DNA from: Viridothelium virens
Lineage: Eukaryota > Ascomycota > Dothideomycetes > Trypetheliales > Trypetheliaceae
Direction of reading: 5' to 3'
Assembly (NCBI GenBank): GCA_010094025.1
Contig: ML991815.1
Coordinates: forward strand, 124,001 to 188,000
DNA: 64,000 bases
A program made the translations under genes and the position numbers. Positions 1 to 12,829 of this stretch are shown piece by piece (positions within the stretch are counted from its first letter, which is position 1; the number at the start of each line of letters is the position of its first letter). The notes beneath the pieces are model-generated. The model was not told the DNA's origin and did not search any database. It was given only the letters and a program-made list of their open reading frames with translations.

Positions 1-1044
1 CAAGCCGTGACCCGTCAGCCCGTAGAGCTTGTCTTCCCCCACAAATGCGAGCTTGTGGACTACTGAGTCATTCGGCAGCTCTACAGGCGGAATGACAACC
101 GCTTTCCCCACACGCTCGTACACTTGATAGAAGGAATGACCGCAAGACGATGCATACTCTGAATCATCTGCCGAATCTAGCTCCTTGACGTCCACAGACG
201 GGTCTTCGAATGGATCCAGAAAAGCTTCCGGGTCAATTGCCCAGACAAGGACGCCTTTCCAATGGGCAGTGGCAATCCGAGTTCCCCCGGCGGAGATGGC
301 AAGGATAGGGCCGATGGAGGGCATAATGGTGCCGTCAAAGCCATCAAGTTTTGCGACGGTGAAAAGCTTAGTATGGTTGTAGAAGATACCCACCTCTAGC
401 GGAGAGCAGGCTGAAGAATCTCTTCCACTTTTGACGAGGTAGATCTGTTTAGGGTGTTCATGTTTGAATCCGACATGGAGCGCCTACTACTTCTCAGTAT
501 CTTCCCTCTGTGCTGGGATGTAAACTTACGGTATTCAGACAGGTCTTGTCATTAGCAAATAAACCTCTGACTTTGCATCTGTGATAAGTTGCGAAAGTCG
601 GCCCAAGAGAAAACTTCGCCATTCGGTCAAATTCGTCGCCAAAGGTGGCATAGGTATCTCGCACCAACCCACCCGAAGCCCCCTTTGCGGTGCATTTCCA
701 TTCTGGCACGGGTAAACTTGAAAAAAGGTAGATGAGGTCATCTTTTCCTCCCACATTTGTGAGATACCTGGGACGATTGACTTCAGCCAAACGCCTGAAA
801 TCTAGATTTATATGATAGGGCCACACTTTGAGTCCCACTGTATGGTATATTAGCAGAGCGCCAATGAAAATATTCTGAGGCTCAATTCTAAGATTATCTC
901 AGATGAAGATAACACAGAGAGCTTCTCTGGGTGTCCTCAGACCAGAAGCGACGCTTCAGGACGATGGAGGCAATCAAGATTTTCATTGGGGTCCTCCCAG
1001 CTGAGAGCAGAACCGTTACCATCATTCAGCACAATTAGAGGTAC
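1..1044 (-). CDS. Probable C-terminal half of F-box/propeller-like protein (partial, runs off left edge)
   Basis: Three exon blocks read in one consistent frame: about 943-1044, 530-874 and 1-483, joined by introns 875-942 (GTCTGA..CAG) and 484-529 (GTAAGT..TAG), both phase 0. The product has runs such as IVLNDGNGSALSW, NIFIGALLIYHTVGLKVW and RIATAHWKGVLVWAID, and resembles the beta-propeller-like C-terminal region that follows the F-box in some ascomycete F-box proteins. No start codon is visible and the left end is cut by the window. It most likely continues the F-box reading frame at 1118-2079, but I could not find a junction that keeps frame between 1044 and 1118, so it is listed separately. 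It could also be its own gene. Confidence 0.5.
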
Positions 1045-1117
1045 GCAGCTCTTCTCTCAAACCTGTTTTCGGCTGTTCTGCACTTGGTTCACTGAATCTC
1101 AACCTTGTTGAAAGCCG

Positions 1118-2079
1118 TTATTCCTTGAGTTTTGTTGGGGGCCCTTCATATCCGAGGAGGTCGATGTATTGGTCATCTTCCTGATACTCGGTCCTCCAAT
1201 GGTACTTGTAAGGATCTACAAATGCATTCACTAGCGATAAAATTACTTACTGTCCCCACCATAATGGCGGTCTCCGAGATCGACACTGAGCAGCCGCACA
1301 CGAGCAAATTTGTTTCGTATGGCAATGATGGCGTTCACCGCTTCTTCGCCGATCGTCAACCCCATCACCTCCTCACCTCTTTCTATTGGAACATCTCGCA
1401 TAGCATAGATGATATTACCATAGAAGGTTGCAAGCTTCAGAAGCTCTTGAGATCTGTCGACTGCGGCCTTGATGAAAGAGTTTCCGTTGTCGTCGCCAAC
1501 ACGGTACCCGTATAGAACGACCAATTTGCTCGTTGGCTTTTTGGAGCATCTCCTGTTATGTAATTCTGGAATAGATGCGACCTTGAGGACCTCTACTGTG
1601 CAGTCGTGCGATTCCCGACTGCCCCCATGTAATGCGAGAAAGGGTGTTTCGAGGCAGTAAGAAAATACTACATCATTTTGCTCAAGAAGGTAGACTTCAA
1701 TGCTACTATCACATGCATTTACCATGACTAGTACGCAGTGGGTTTTAGAGCACCCGCACGCTTCGAGAAGGCTGGGGTTCGCTTTGACGTACCCAGTAGA
1801 TTCAACCCATAAACGATCAGCAAGAATGTTGACGCCATTTTGTAGACTATCGTGAAGCCGAGTATTGAGCAGTTGTTTGAGTGAATCGACTTCCAGAGAC
1901 GTTCCGTCCACGGCACGGCCAGGTAGGCGAGAGAGGTGGCAAAGCAAAGGCTTCTTGGCGGAGAAGACAGCGGTCTGGAACGTTCTGCACGCCACTGAGG
2001 CTACATAGAGGCTATTAGGATCAAGCCATGCGAGAATGAGATCGAGTATTTCGGGAGGTAGGTCCGGTAAAAGCATCAT
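1118..2079 (-). CDS. F-box domain protein (N-terminal part)
   Basis: The start at 2079 gives MMLLPDLPPEILDLILAWL, a clear F-box (residues about 4-40) with the LPPEILDLIL core and a following VACRTF segment. F-box proteins bind Skp1 and recruit targets to SCF ubiquitin ligases. Exons are 2079-1251 and 1215-1118, separated by a 35-nt intron (GTAAGT..TAG, phase 1), giving 308 aa ending in PPTKLKE. The last residues look coding, yet typical relatives continue into a propeller-like region, and such a region lies immediately downstream (see 1-1044). Either the terminal stop is removed by an intron I could not define, or the locus carries a frameshift, or there are two genes. The rest of the protein has no recognisable motif and its target is unknown. 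Confidence 0.65.
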
Positions 2080-2744
2080 TATTTCCCAAGCGTCTGCTGG
2101 TTGTCTCGGACGGAGATGGTGTAGTTCTCGCGAAGCAGGGTACGGCGAACCTTGGCTGATGGGGGCAAGGGAGCATGCACGTGATCAGGTGAGCGTGCAC
2201 GACTTGTGTTCCGTCACTTTTCCGGAAAATAATGCATTCACCGCAGCACGCCGTCAAGCCTTACAAAATCGTCGTCGATAGGTGCGGACAAGGCAGGCAA
2301 GGCTAAGTGCTACTTTACAGTATTGGAGGTGGTCGAAACTTTAACCTGCACAGATGTCGAGGACACCCCCAGCTAAATTCCCAAAACTTTAGCCGATTAC
2401 AACAACTGTTTAGTCCTCCACGAATGGATCTGGGACGACTCGGGTCGATCTCCCAGGGTATTGGGAGGCAGGCTGAGCTTTAGTATTCAAAGGTTAAGCT
2501 TGCAAGGCACAACAAGGACATGCAATGCCAGCCACCATTTTTGACATATCTGAATAGGGCGAATCGAGACCGAAACTCGCAAGTGCTATTTACTCCAACA
2601 AAACTATTTCATTCTAAGAACTACTCTACATAAGCATCGGGGTATATTTATAAACAGTGTATAACCACGTAGTTCCTCCTTAGGAGATTGCAACAGATTC
2701 CAACGCTACAAGCCCTTGCGCCCTCCGTTCCAATACGGCCCGTA
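2080..2744. other. Intergenic, 665 bp
   Basis: This lies between the start of the F-box gene and the stop of the next minus-strand gene. It should hold the F-box promoter and the 3' UTR of the downstream-listed gene. I see no further gene, RNA or repeat. Confidence 0.6.
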
Positions 2745-4941
2745 CTATCTCATGTCCAGGGATGGAAAGCTTGGGATGGGATTCAAGATCGGAACACCCT
2801 TCTCTTTCTTCTCAGGTATTGCTGTGGGTATTGATTCTGGGATCGGCTCGCCATATATAGTAGGAGGAACGTAGCTCGGTCGACGCACTGGCATATCAGA
2901 TTGCGAGAGTGCTACGTGCCGACCAAGACTGTATTGGTCTTGCTGTTTCATTCGTTGCACAGCAGCGTGCTTGAAGTGACCATCGAAAGCCATCTGTTCC
3001 TGTTCGCTTGGAAAATCGAGGACTACACTCGTTCCATCAAGATTCTCGACAGCCGGTTTGCTTTTGTCTTTCGACGAAGAGCACGTTGGTACTGCAACTG
3101 CGCGGATATTCCAGAAATCAAGCTGTGATTCGTTCACGGTCAGTCTTCGCAACGGAAAAGTCTTTCCTCTAGATCTTTCGAGGATTGATTGATATCCCTG
3201 TCTATGGCGGAGGTTCTTCTTCAACTCGACTTGTGGCAATTCTAGATACCATATCGTGTACTTCGAATTCCGTTGTACCAAGAATACCAGTGCAGGCGGT
3301 GGAGGTAATTCTGCAATCATCATTTCTCCACCTCCTTGAGCATCCGTGAGCGAGACAATGTTGGGATCAAACATCTGGAACGTCTGCTGCGCAGAGCTCG
3401 AGTGCCTCGATCCCGAACACATGCTATTACCTCGCCTGCTCGATGAAGAGTCGGTTGGGGATTGCCCGCTCCGAGATTTCGAAACGGGCCATTGCCATAT
3501 TTGTATTTCGCCGACCCCTTTTGCAAGATCACTTCTGTTAATCCGAGAGGCACGCCGCCAAGTGACTGTACAGGTAATGCCGGTGGCGAGGGAGACGGCA
3601 TGATATCCGGTGAAAGCCGTTTGAATTCGAAGAGCTGTTCGGCGGCTCGGAAATTCGTAGGACACAGGACCACCTCCTTTGCCATTTGTAATACCCAGCC
3701 TATAACAGTCGCCATTCGGAGGAGCCAAGGCGTAGAATGGCACCAATCCATCGCAATCCAAGTCTAAGAAACGTTCAGTCATCTGGGGTCCAATCGATTG
3801 ATCTGGCGATAAGTGTCGTGAACTGACGAGGCGCAGTGTGCTTTCACTGACGCGGAAAATGAACAGATCTTCCTTCTGATCAGGATGAGGATCGACCAAA
3901 GTGACTTCGGCAAGCTTTTCTTCTCGATCATTCTTGTCGGTTAGAACCTCTGGTTTGGGGGGATCCCTAACCGGCCATATTGCCCATGCAGTATTATCCA
4001 GTTCCTCAAAGTCTTCTGCGTTCCATGATTCGACCTTGAGTGACTGGTATTGCCTCTCTATTCGCTGTCGGGCCTGTTCAAGAACACGACGGTAGAGTGA
4101 ACCTTGGCGACTCTGCGAGAAAGAAGCAGATGATTCGATGGCCTGGAACAGCCAGTGCGCTTTCAAAAGGCTCAAATTCTGTTTTTTGACTGGAAGGATA
4201 CCAGAGCACGTCGACTCAATTGCAGAGTCACGATAATGAAGGAGCATTGCATCTATGCCCTCTCTGAGAGGTACATTCCGGGCTCCATCGATTGGTACTG
4301 GACAGTTTCTAGACAATGCGTCTGTCAAAACAGTATCCACTGACGGAGGTATTTTCGGAAGCTGTTTCATACTAGACATTCCAAAGTGTCGACGAAGAAG
4401 TGCCAATATCTCCTGTGTGTCCGCGGATATATCTGTGACCAGTTCAAGTCGCAGTGGTTCGAGGAAGAGATAGATTTTGTAGCTATGTAAGTGCAGCTCT
4501 TTTCGTAGATCGTCGACTCGAGGTTGTGATCTCGCATACCAGAAGCCGTTCTCCAGAGCTGTTGCTCGTTCGCCGTTGAACCTCGCATGCGCCTTCAGTA
4601 ATTGTTTACATTCTCGGAGAGTCGCCAGATAATCCCCAATAAGCTTCTCGGATTCCAGTTTGAGCAGCTTAAGCCTAGTTAGGTCCATTCGTCCAATTTG
4701 TTCGAACGCATTCTCGAAGGAGGCTTGAAGCTGCGTAATGCGAGTCTCAAGTTGGAGAACATCGTCCCGGAAAGCGAGGTAGAGTACGCTTTAATTGATA
4801 CGTCAGTCGGTGAGTCTTCGTAGTGAAGAAGTATTGCAGGACCTACCTGGCATTTTTGATCGGATTGAAGCAATTCTTATGGAGCCAGTGACATATTTCC
4901 AGCGCCTTGATGAGGTCGCTAATACTCACTGGGAAAGACAT
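2745..4941 (-). CDS. Large fungal protein with STAND/NLR-like N-terminal helical domain
   Basis: Two exons, 4941-4847 and 4788-2745, with a 58-bp intron (GTAGGT..AAG, branch ACTGACG, phase 2), give 712 aa. The start MSFPVSISDLIKALEI and the helical stretch to about residue 165 resemble the N-terminal domain placed ahead of NTPase modules in many Pezizomycotina STAND/NLR-type proteins. No P-loop, ankyrin, WD or TPR repeat follows. The middle (about residues 300-480) looks like a beta-rich domain, then come a Ser-rich linker (SRSGQSPTDSSSSRRG) and a Pro-rich tail. It shares a divergent 905-bp promoter region with the permease gene. Function is unknown; a role as signalling adaptor is inference from the N-terminus only. 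Confidence 0.75.
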
Positions 4942-5846
4942 GTGTTCCTGGACGATCGGCCCGAAGCCTGCCCGATCCTCATTCTCAACCCTTCCTATCC
5001 CAACTATCCTATAGCTTGCTCAACGCGAATGTCTTTGACCTCCCTTGCGATTCTCATGAAGGAGAAGTCGAAGATTGGAGGAGCGTCTGACTTCAGTCCT
5101 TGCCTCCGGTTCATACGTGACTATCAGGCAGCCGAGCCTCGTTGCCTAGACTCCTCAATATCACTCAAAGCTGAACTGGCGTTCCCGCCCGACAGTAGTC
5201 TCGTCTGTGTTTCTGAAGGATCTGTAGCTACTTCATGCGAGGATCGCGCCTCTGACATAGCCAGCGCTTCTCACTCCTTCGTCGACCAGTGGCGGGCCAC
5301 CTTCATATCTCTTCTCCGCCCTGATAGCTGCCAAGGACAGCCAATATACTTTCGATATGCAGGCAAGGCTGGACCAGAAGCCACGTGAAGCTAATAATGT
5401 CAAGGCAAGGCAGATTCCGCCTCAAAAACGTGAATGGGTTGGGTTTGGACTCTTGAATCCCACTGCGCTTTTCCTATCCTGTACATTGCTTTTTCAATCC
5501 GGTTTTCGTTCCTTCCCAACCCGCAGAATATGTTCTTGCTTTTTTGCTCAATCCTGAATGCAGGGCGTATTGCTGCCTTGCAGTCTTCCGTTCATGTGAA
5601 GCACAAGCATAAGCATAGTCTAGAAGAGTCACAGTCACAATCTTTGCACTATCTCAAACCTTTCAACTATTGTTCCATCAGTGAAGTATCCGGGGGGCTC
5701 CTCAACCCTACAGTTGGAACCCCATCCTTCAAGTGAAACCCACAATATTTCAACCTCATGGTCCCAAATTCAGGTCTCTCTCATTTGCCGGTAGTTGGTC
5801 CCTTTGACGTCTTACCCTTTTGACTCACAAGCGCTATCACGACAAG
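4942..5846. promoter_or_regulatory. Divergent promoter region, 905 bp
   Basis: Lies between the oppositely transcribed STAND-like gene and the permease gene. Pyrimidine-rich stretches precede the permease start. Open frames here lack coding character, and no specific site was identified. Confidence 0.5.
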
Positions 5847-7893
5847 ATGGAAAAGCCTGAATTAAATGCCAACGAGGCTTTTGAAGACCATGGGGCTGAT
5901 CATCTGACGCGTGAAGAGTTGGATCAAGCCCACAAAGACTATGACGAACACAGACAGGCAAGTCCCTTGTAGGTCCACCGCTTTCGAGTCTTTCGTCTGA
6001 CCAAATTTATCAACAGAGGATAGAAGTTGCACCTTCTAACTCTCACTTGCTTGGCCCATTCACAGTAGTCTGTATGGTATTCAATCGAACGATTGGATCA
6101 GGCATTTGGACAGTTCCTTCAAAGACTCTGGTTGGATCTGGAAGTGTTGGAGGTTGCCTTTTAATCTGGACCGCTTCTGGTATCATTGCAATGTGCGGTG
6201 CCCTTTGCTGGCTGGAAATGGGTCTATCAATACCATTTTACCGTATCAAGGATCGTAATGGCATTGAACATGATGTCTCTGCTCCTCGTTCTGGGGGTGA
6301 AAAGAATTACGTGAGTCAAATCGAATTCGACTTCACTGGCAATACTGACTTTGTTAGCTTGAGTACGTCTTCAAGAAACCTGGATTCTTGGCGACATGCA
6401 TATATGGTATCATGTTCATCATACTGGGCAACATCTCAGGAAATGCGATCGCTTTCGGAAGCTACACAGCAGTCGCGGCCGGGAAAGACCCAACGAAGGG
6501 CTTGGTAGTAGGACTTGCTATCTTGACACTCTGTGTCTCTTCTGGTATTCACGTCTTCACTAGACGAGGAGGTATTCTTTTGAACAACTTCCTAGCAATT
6601 GCCAAGATCTTGATCCTCCTTACCATGAGTATACTTGGTTTTGTCCATGCGGGTGGAAAGTACCTTCAAGCCACTGGAAGTTTCACGAATATGCAGGCTA
6701 CCGGAAACGTCATGAACGTAACAGCAACGGAAATCAACAACGCTGCGGTGTCTAACTTTGACGTCCACACCTCATTCCAAACATCGATTCATGATGTGGC
6801 GAGCTATGTTGACAGCTTTCTTTTCGCTTTATTCTCTTGCACGGGATTCGAACAACCATTCTACGCTTTAAGCGAATTCTCACGGCCGAGGAAGGTCCTC
6901 CCAACATATACTCTCTCTGCGGTGGGATGTCTCATGATTGTCTACACGTTAGTCAATGTCAGTTACTTCTGTGTCATACCGAAAGAGGCGTATACAGAGA
7001 ACACGTTGGTCGCAAGCACTTTTTTCCATTATCTCCTCGACTCAAGCGGAGATTCACAAAAAGCATACCGAGTTATGGCTGGTCTGGTTGCATTTTCATG
7101 CTTTGGAAATGTCATCATCATTACCTTCACGGCCGCCAGGGTAAAACAAGAAATCGCAAAACAGGGAGTTCTTCCGTACTCCCTCTTCTTTGCGTCTGGA
7201 CATACAACACCTTGGGCTTGGCTCAAAAGCCGAATCGTACCTATTCCACGATCGACGTCAATAGCTGGAGTGGAGGGCATCAGTCTTGAAGACTACAAGG
7301 AGAAAACTCCAATGGCTGCATTCGGACTTCACTGGTTCTCCTCCGTCTTCCTTATCCTCGTCACTGTCGGACTGAAATCTCAGGCTCAGTATAACTTCTT
7401 ATCGGCAATCTACAGCTATGTGTTGGTCAACATATTAGGATCCCTCGTCAGTGGTAGCCTGCTGTATCTGAAGCTTGATTCTTACTTTCGTGGAGAAAAT
7501 GGAAACAATTGGACAGCCAAAGCAGGCGCAACAGGCTTCATCCCACGTATCAGTCCTATTCATGCTATCGTCTACTTTGTTGCAAACACTTTCATGATCT
7601 TCGCTTCTTTTGTGAAACCCAGCAAGGACTCCGCGTACACATCTTCGAAGCAGGGGTATCCGTGGTATGTCTTGCCTACCGTTGGTCTCTCTTGCCTGTT
7701 GCTGGGTGTCGCATGGTGGACAGGATTGAAGGGGGTTGAGTGGCATCGCAGGAGGACATTGGTAGTTTCCAGAACGCCATATATCGAGAGGGTCAGCGAA
7801 GGTGAATACGTTCAAAAGGCAGAGTTAGTTGAACATGAGTGGATCCCGGACACCATCGGTGACAGCGACAGTGAAAGGGCTAATGTGTCATGA
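5847..7893 (+). CDS. Amino-acid permease, APC superfamily, methionine-permease (MUP) like
   Basis: Exons 5847-5957, 6017-6310 and 6358-7893 give 646 aa. The first intron starts with GC (GCAAGT..CAG), a rare but accepted class; the second is ordinary GT..AG. The N-terminal 37 residues are acidic and cytosolic. The first membrane segment carries the APC signature NRTIGSGIWTVPSK, followed by the motif KNYLEYVF seen in fungal MUP/LAT-type permeases and roughly ten more hydrophobic segments, then a hydrophilic C-terminal tail with several Glu/Asp residues. Such proteins import methionine or other neutral amino acids across the plasma membrane. Substrate is inferred from family resemblance; a general APC transporter is certain, MUP1 versus MUP3 type is not. 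Confidence 0.88.
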
Positions 7894-9089
7894 GCAACAT
7901 TAGTATGGGCCGTTGTGGGATACTCTACAGGCAATTCAGAGGCGGACGCAACATTAAGCAACCACAACGCCTTCCAGCACATTTAAAATAATAGATAGTT
8001 TCGCATAGGCCTCAATTAGTAGCAATCGCCCTAGAGCAGCTATGCAGCGTACGCCTATAAATTCTATGCGCCCGCCCCGCGCTTTAGAAAATCAAGCCGT
8101 TCGTGCCCTGAACTGCTTCCACCCTCGCCTTGTAGCTACAGCGGCGTAGCGGTCAACGTCAATTCCGCGGTCAATTTCGGTGAGTAGTCTTTGCGTTCAA
8201 AATCGTTGGCTAACTGAAGTGCAGAGCAGATATCCGAGGCCTCAGATCTGAGTGCACTCATTCCAGCTCCCCATCAGTCGGTATGATGGCAGTTCTAGCC
8301 ATCCACAAAGCGTGTGTTGAGCGCGTAAATGGCCAAGTCGAGTGGGGTAGGCGCCTTTGGGAGCTACGATAGCAGTGCCATGTTGAGGTGAACGAGGGCG
8401 ACCATGGCTATTTCGGACCTCCCCTCGGACTGAAGCCCCCAGCACTGAAGCCCACAGCGGGCACAGCGAGATTTGAGCTGATATCAAACCCACCATCAGG
8501 CTTTTATGCGACTGTCAGCAAGACGCTGATCGTCAAGTTGCTTTTAGAGCTTAGTTCTCACATCGTCGAACATCCTAGTGCCTAGCTATCACCCCCAAGA
8601 ACGCGGACCGAGATCTTTCAAAGCAAGGCTCTGCTGAAGGCCATAGTGGATCCTACCAATACCGTCTTAGCCAAATCGTCTTGAGAAGCAGGCATTCTGG
8701 ATCAGGAAACACCCGAATGTATCTCCACCGATGCTGTTGCCATTTATAGCACAAATTTGCTCAAGGTAAACCAACCCTAACATGCACAATTCCGATTGCA
8801 GAGCCGAAAGGCAACGCGCAGTACCGAGCCGCGGCGACAGGCGCAAGCATTGCCCCATCGGTAGGGACGTCTTTCCACGATCCACGATCTGGAATGAGAA
8901 TGAGTTGTTTCCTCCTTCTCTGATTCAGGTGCTGAAACAACGTCAGAAACCGTGACGGTATACCTCTGTATCGAAAAGGGGACCTACCATGCGATCCGCA
9001 ACCAGAAGAAGACCCACTGGCCCGAGTCCCAAGCAGACCCAAGGAGCATACGCATAATGTTGAGATGCATGGAATCCAAGGACTGAGAA
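7894..9089. other. Gene-free stretch, 1.2 kb, between convergent genes
   Basis: The permease and HET genes end towards each other here. Short open frames near 8050-8190 and 8388-8585 begin with ATG and have a GTGAGT nearby, but none joins into a recognisable product. I see no RNA gene or clear repeat. Confidence 0.5.
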
Positions 9090-11089
9090 TTACTCGAACC
9101 ATAAGCGTTCACATTTGTCCTCGTCAAAGGCCTCACCTTGCATGATCCCATGAATGTAGCTTTCACCGACTACTCTCCAATGACCGCTCGCGGCGCGTCT
9201 CGCCACAACTGGCACTCGACCGCCCTGTAGTATTACAATGCTGTCACCTACCTTTGTCTCGCGTGGTCCAAGGCCAAAATATCCATTCTTAGTAATCAAA
9301 AACCGTCGTCGCTTGGGAATTCCAGTCTGGGCAAAGAAAGATAGCAGCCGAGGCTCCCTGACGGTTGCGAGTGAAAGCGATATGATGGGTCCCAATGGAG
9401 CTTCTCGGCGAGACTGGGGACTCAGTAGCCGGTCTACAACTTCGAATAGATTTTTCGTGCTGGCATTGGTTTCTGGGTGGTCTATCGGTATCTCTGGGCC
9501 TCGGATCGTTTGCCAAAGCGCATTGAGAGAAGTCTGCTGCGTCGGCCCGTAGACTCCATCCGGACTGGCGTCTTCGCACATCTTTTTCGCTTTAATATAG
9601 AAGCGGGAAAAGCTGATCGCAGATCTCCAGGATGCGAGTAGGCTTGAAATGAAGGTCGGGTAAAAGGTGACGGCATTTGCCCAGTAAGCAATTCTCCCCG
9701 TGGCAGATGATTGCCAATCTGGTGACGGCGCTGTTTCCTTGACATCACTGATGTCTACAAGGGTGTCGATTTGAAATCCATCAAGGCCTAGCAGATGATC
9801 TGTAAAGGAAGGTTTTGACTGTCTTTGGCCACCTGCACTCATCCCGTGAGGGTATCCTTTCCAGTTTTCGTAACCCCAACTGATCCCCAAAGATGTTCTG
9901 TTTTTGTTGAACTTATAGTCGACAGCCCACGATGGATAATGTGACTTAGTAGGCTCGGTCAATGTACAGCCTCGACAGACGGCAAGGGCCTGTAGGTTTC
10001 CAGTTCGCTCAAGGTAGGCTCTGGAAAACTGAGTGAATATATGCTCGAGGTCTGCCTGGCTGCGCGTGACATATCACAAGTCAGCAATCACTCCACCAAC
10101 ACGTATAGGTGAAATCCCGAATCTGGACTCGACGCCCAGGGGACTGGAGTAAGACGAACGGGGCAACATTGAAAGGATCGAATTTCATACTAATCAACGT
10201 CGATCAAATTTTCCTCAGGCGGCATAATTTCCAGACCCATGAGCCCATAGATCTTATCTCTCGGATCTGTAGCGTTCAATTGCCAAGCCATCATCATGCG
10301 GTCGAATATATCATAGGACAAATTTTGCGGCCATGTCCGGAAACGCTTGAACGTGCCTAGATCATGCTCAAAGTTCGTCCTCGACGTCTCATCTGCCTTG
10401 ACGATGCGGTCCCAATCGATCTGAAACTTTCCACAAATTACGATTGCCTGAGGGCTCAAAGTGAGCTCCTGTACAACCCAAACTCTTGTAAACCACGGCC
10501 GTGAAAAGAACGAGGTCATGGTCGCTGCGGACATTAGAGTTTCTACCTGGCCACTCAAGGGAACGTATCGCAGGAGACCTTGAGACCTGTCGCCTCGTCG
10601 GACCTTCTTCCAGTCGTAGTAGTTGAATTGCTCTCCGTTACGGGACCTGGAAGCCATGAACTCGATGCCTTCAAGCGCAGATTCTGTCAGAACATCATGC
10701 TCTCCAAGCCAGATGACGACACGTCGACAGAAGCTGTAGATGTCTCTCATGAGCGGGATTTGGGTATTCTTCTCGAGAAGGTTCTTTTGGTCAATACAGA
10801 TTGCGTCTATCCACATCGTTCGCGGTCCCTCCGAATCTGAACCTCGCAGACGCAAGAGAGCTGCGTGCAGATTAGGTGTGATGGAGAAGCTGAAGCCATC
10901 CACTGTAATCACTTTCAAGGCGCTCGGCGTCCCCCAGAAATACGACAGAGCTTCGTAGCTCCCATGTGTCGAAGTCGGGAGAGACTGGGTCCGAAGGTTG
11001 CATTTGATGAGACCCGAACCAGGGAGGATGTCCAATAATCGGATTTGCCGTTTTGCATTGTCAAGAGGTTGATATCTATATTCTAACAT
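9090..11089 (-). CDS. HET-domain (heterokaryon incompatibility) protein
   Basis: Exons 11089-10191 and 10059-9090 are joined by a 131-bp intron (GTATGA..CAG, phase 2) that removes an in-frame TAG and restores LIDVDYQADLEHIFTQF, giving 622 aa. HET hallmarks are all present: YEALSYFWG at residues 45-53, WIDAICIDQ at about 93-101, and RVWVVQELTLS near 208. The C-terminal part ends with the usual beta-rich block GLGPRETKVGDSIVILQGG before a short tail, typical of full-length HET proteins. HET domains trigger cell death during non-self fusion in filamentous ascomycetes. No partner NLR or HET-s-like gene lies beside it. Looks intact. Confidence 0.93.
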
Positions 11090-11609
11090 TCCTAGGAGAG
11101 AAGAAGGATCCGTGAGCCAATATTAAATGACAGAAGTTGAAGTAAGATTCAAAGAAGCACTAGAGCAACATGTAGGCAATATAGAAGAGCGAGATGAAGC
11201 TACAAGACGCGACCCCCGCGGAAGGAAAAGGCCAAAATGAATGATCCCGACCACAAGGTTTACACATGTCAAGAAGGCGTAGCGGAGACTTTGGTCACAC
11301 GATCTATGTCATGATTCGGGCGTGACTAGCTACTCAACAGAACTCGCGTCCTGGTGTACCTCGCTTCTTTAATCGCGTAGAAGAAACGGGATGTGCAGGA
11401 GTAAACGGCTGGTCTACTTAAACTATGCCAGCGATGGGTAAGCTTGACGCTCATGAACGAGCGACTGGCTGGATTCTGGTGTTGGATGAATCATATAGGA
11501 TTTATTGTATATTGTTCAAACCCTCTGACTAGTCACCTGAAATGGATCATCGAAGCGCGTTGTAGTATATAACCTGTGAATATAATACAGCCACACAAAT
11601 GCTCGGCGC
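11090..11609. other. Intergenic, 520 bp
   Basis: Holds the HET gene promoter and the 3' UTR of the Rpt6 gene, both on the minus strand. Nothing else recognised. Confidence 0.5.
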
Positions 11610-12829
11610 TCACTTCCAAAGCTTCGACAAGCTCATCTGTTTGTCGTCGTGCTTGTTCAGCACCTTTGCTGTAGCTAGGTCGAAGTCCTCTTGTGTGACA
11701 TGTACCCTTCGCTCTCGAAGAGCGTACATGCCGGCCTCCGTGCACACGCCTTTCAACTCAGCCCCTGAACAACCATTCATCTTCTCAGCAATCTTCATCA
11801 AATTGATCCCTCTAGTAAGATTCATGCTCCGGCTATGAATCCGTAGAATATCCGCTCTCGCCTCCACAGTAGGAGGCGGGAACTCAATCTTCCTGTCTAT
11901 CCTTCCTGGCCGCAATAATGCCGGATCCAGGATATCCAGCCGATTCGTCGCCATGATAACCTTAATGTTCTTCGTCGGCTCAAACCCGTCAAGCTGATTC
12001 AAGAGTTCCAACATTGTGCGCTGGACTTCGGAATCACCACCGCTACTTCCCTCCACCCGGCTCGACCCAATACTGTCGATCTCGTCCATGAAGATAATGC
12101 TGGGCGCATGTTCCCGCGCCATGACGAACAATTCGCGCACCATACGGCTGCCCTCACCGATGTACTTCTGCACTAACTCGCTGCCACTAACACGAATGAA
12201 TTTGCAGGCTGTGTGATGGGCAACGGCGCGAGCGAGTAGGGTTTTGCCCGTTCCTGGAGGACCATATAGCAGCACTCCCTTGGGTTGGGCGATGCCAAGC
12301 GATTCGAAGAGTTCTGGATGTTTGAGGCCGAGCTCGATGACTTCTTTGATTTCTTTGATCTGCTGGTCGAGACCACCGATCATGTCGTAGGTGCTATCCG
12401 GGACCTTTTCGACCATCATGAGAGAGACGAGAGGATCGACGGAGCTAGGAAGCATCTTCTCGAGCTTGTAGGAGTCGCTGAGGAGGGTGACGCGCTTGCC
12501 GACGGTAAGTTTAGAGATGTCGACATTGTCGGAGACATCGACGACTGGATTGGTCGTCAGGATGCTATTCTGACAGCTTTCTTTCGATACATACCGTATT
12601 TCCCTTCTGGATGTACTTTGACCAAGACTTTCTTTGTGCTCATAACCTTGACGACTTCTCCAACGTAAGAACCCGGCTGTTGCAGTAGACCGAGCTCCTC
12701 CCGTAATAATCGCACTCTCGAGTTGTAGTCATTTCGCTGTGCTTCTAACCTGCGAAGTACTGCTTGACCCTGGATTATCTCGAGCTTCATGCTCTCGATC
12801 TTGTTTCGAAAGAAAGTATCAAGCGCCAT
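11610..12829 (-). CDS. rpt6: 26S proteasome regulatory subunit 8 (Rpt6/PSMC5), AAA ATPase
   Basis: Exons 12829-12595 and 12544-11610 with a 50-bp intron (GTATGT..CAG, phase 1) give 389 aa, close to the size of human PSMC5 and yeast Rpt6. Order: N-terminal coiled coil (residues about 10-60), OB-fold region, then the AAA domain with Walker A GPPGTGKT, Walker B IIFMDEID, and the arginine-finger region [11 protein letters not shown]. The C-terminus LSKLWK matches Rpt6 rather than the HbYX-ending Rpt2, Rpt3 and Rpt5. It is one of six ATPases that unfold and feed substrates into the 20S core. Divergent with the antiporter gene over 553 bp. Confidence 0.98.
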
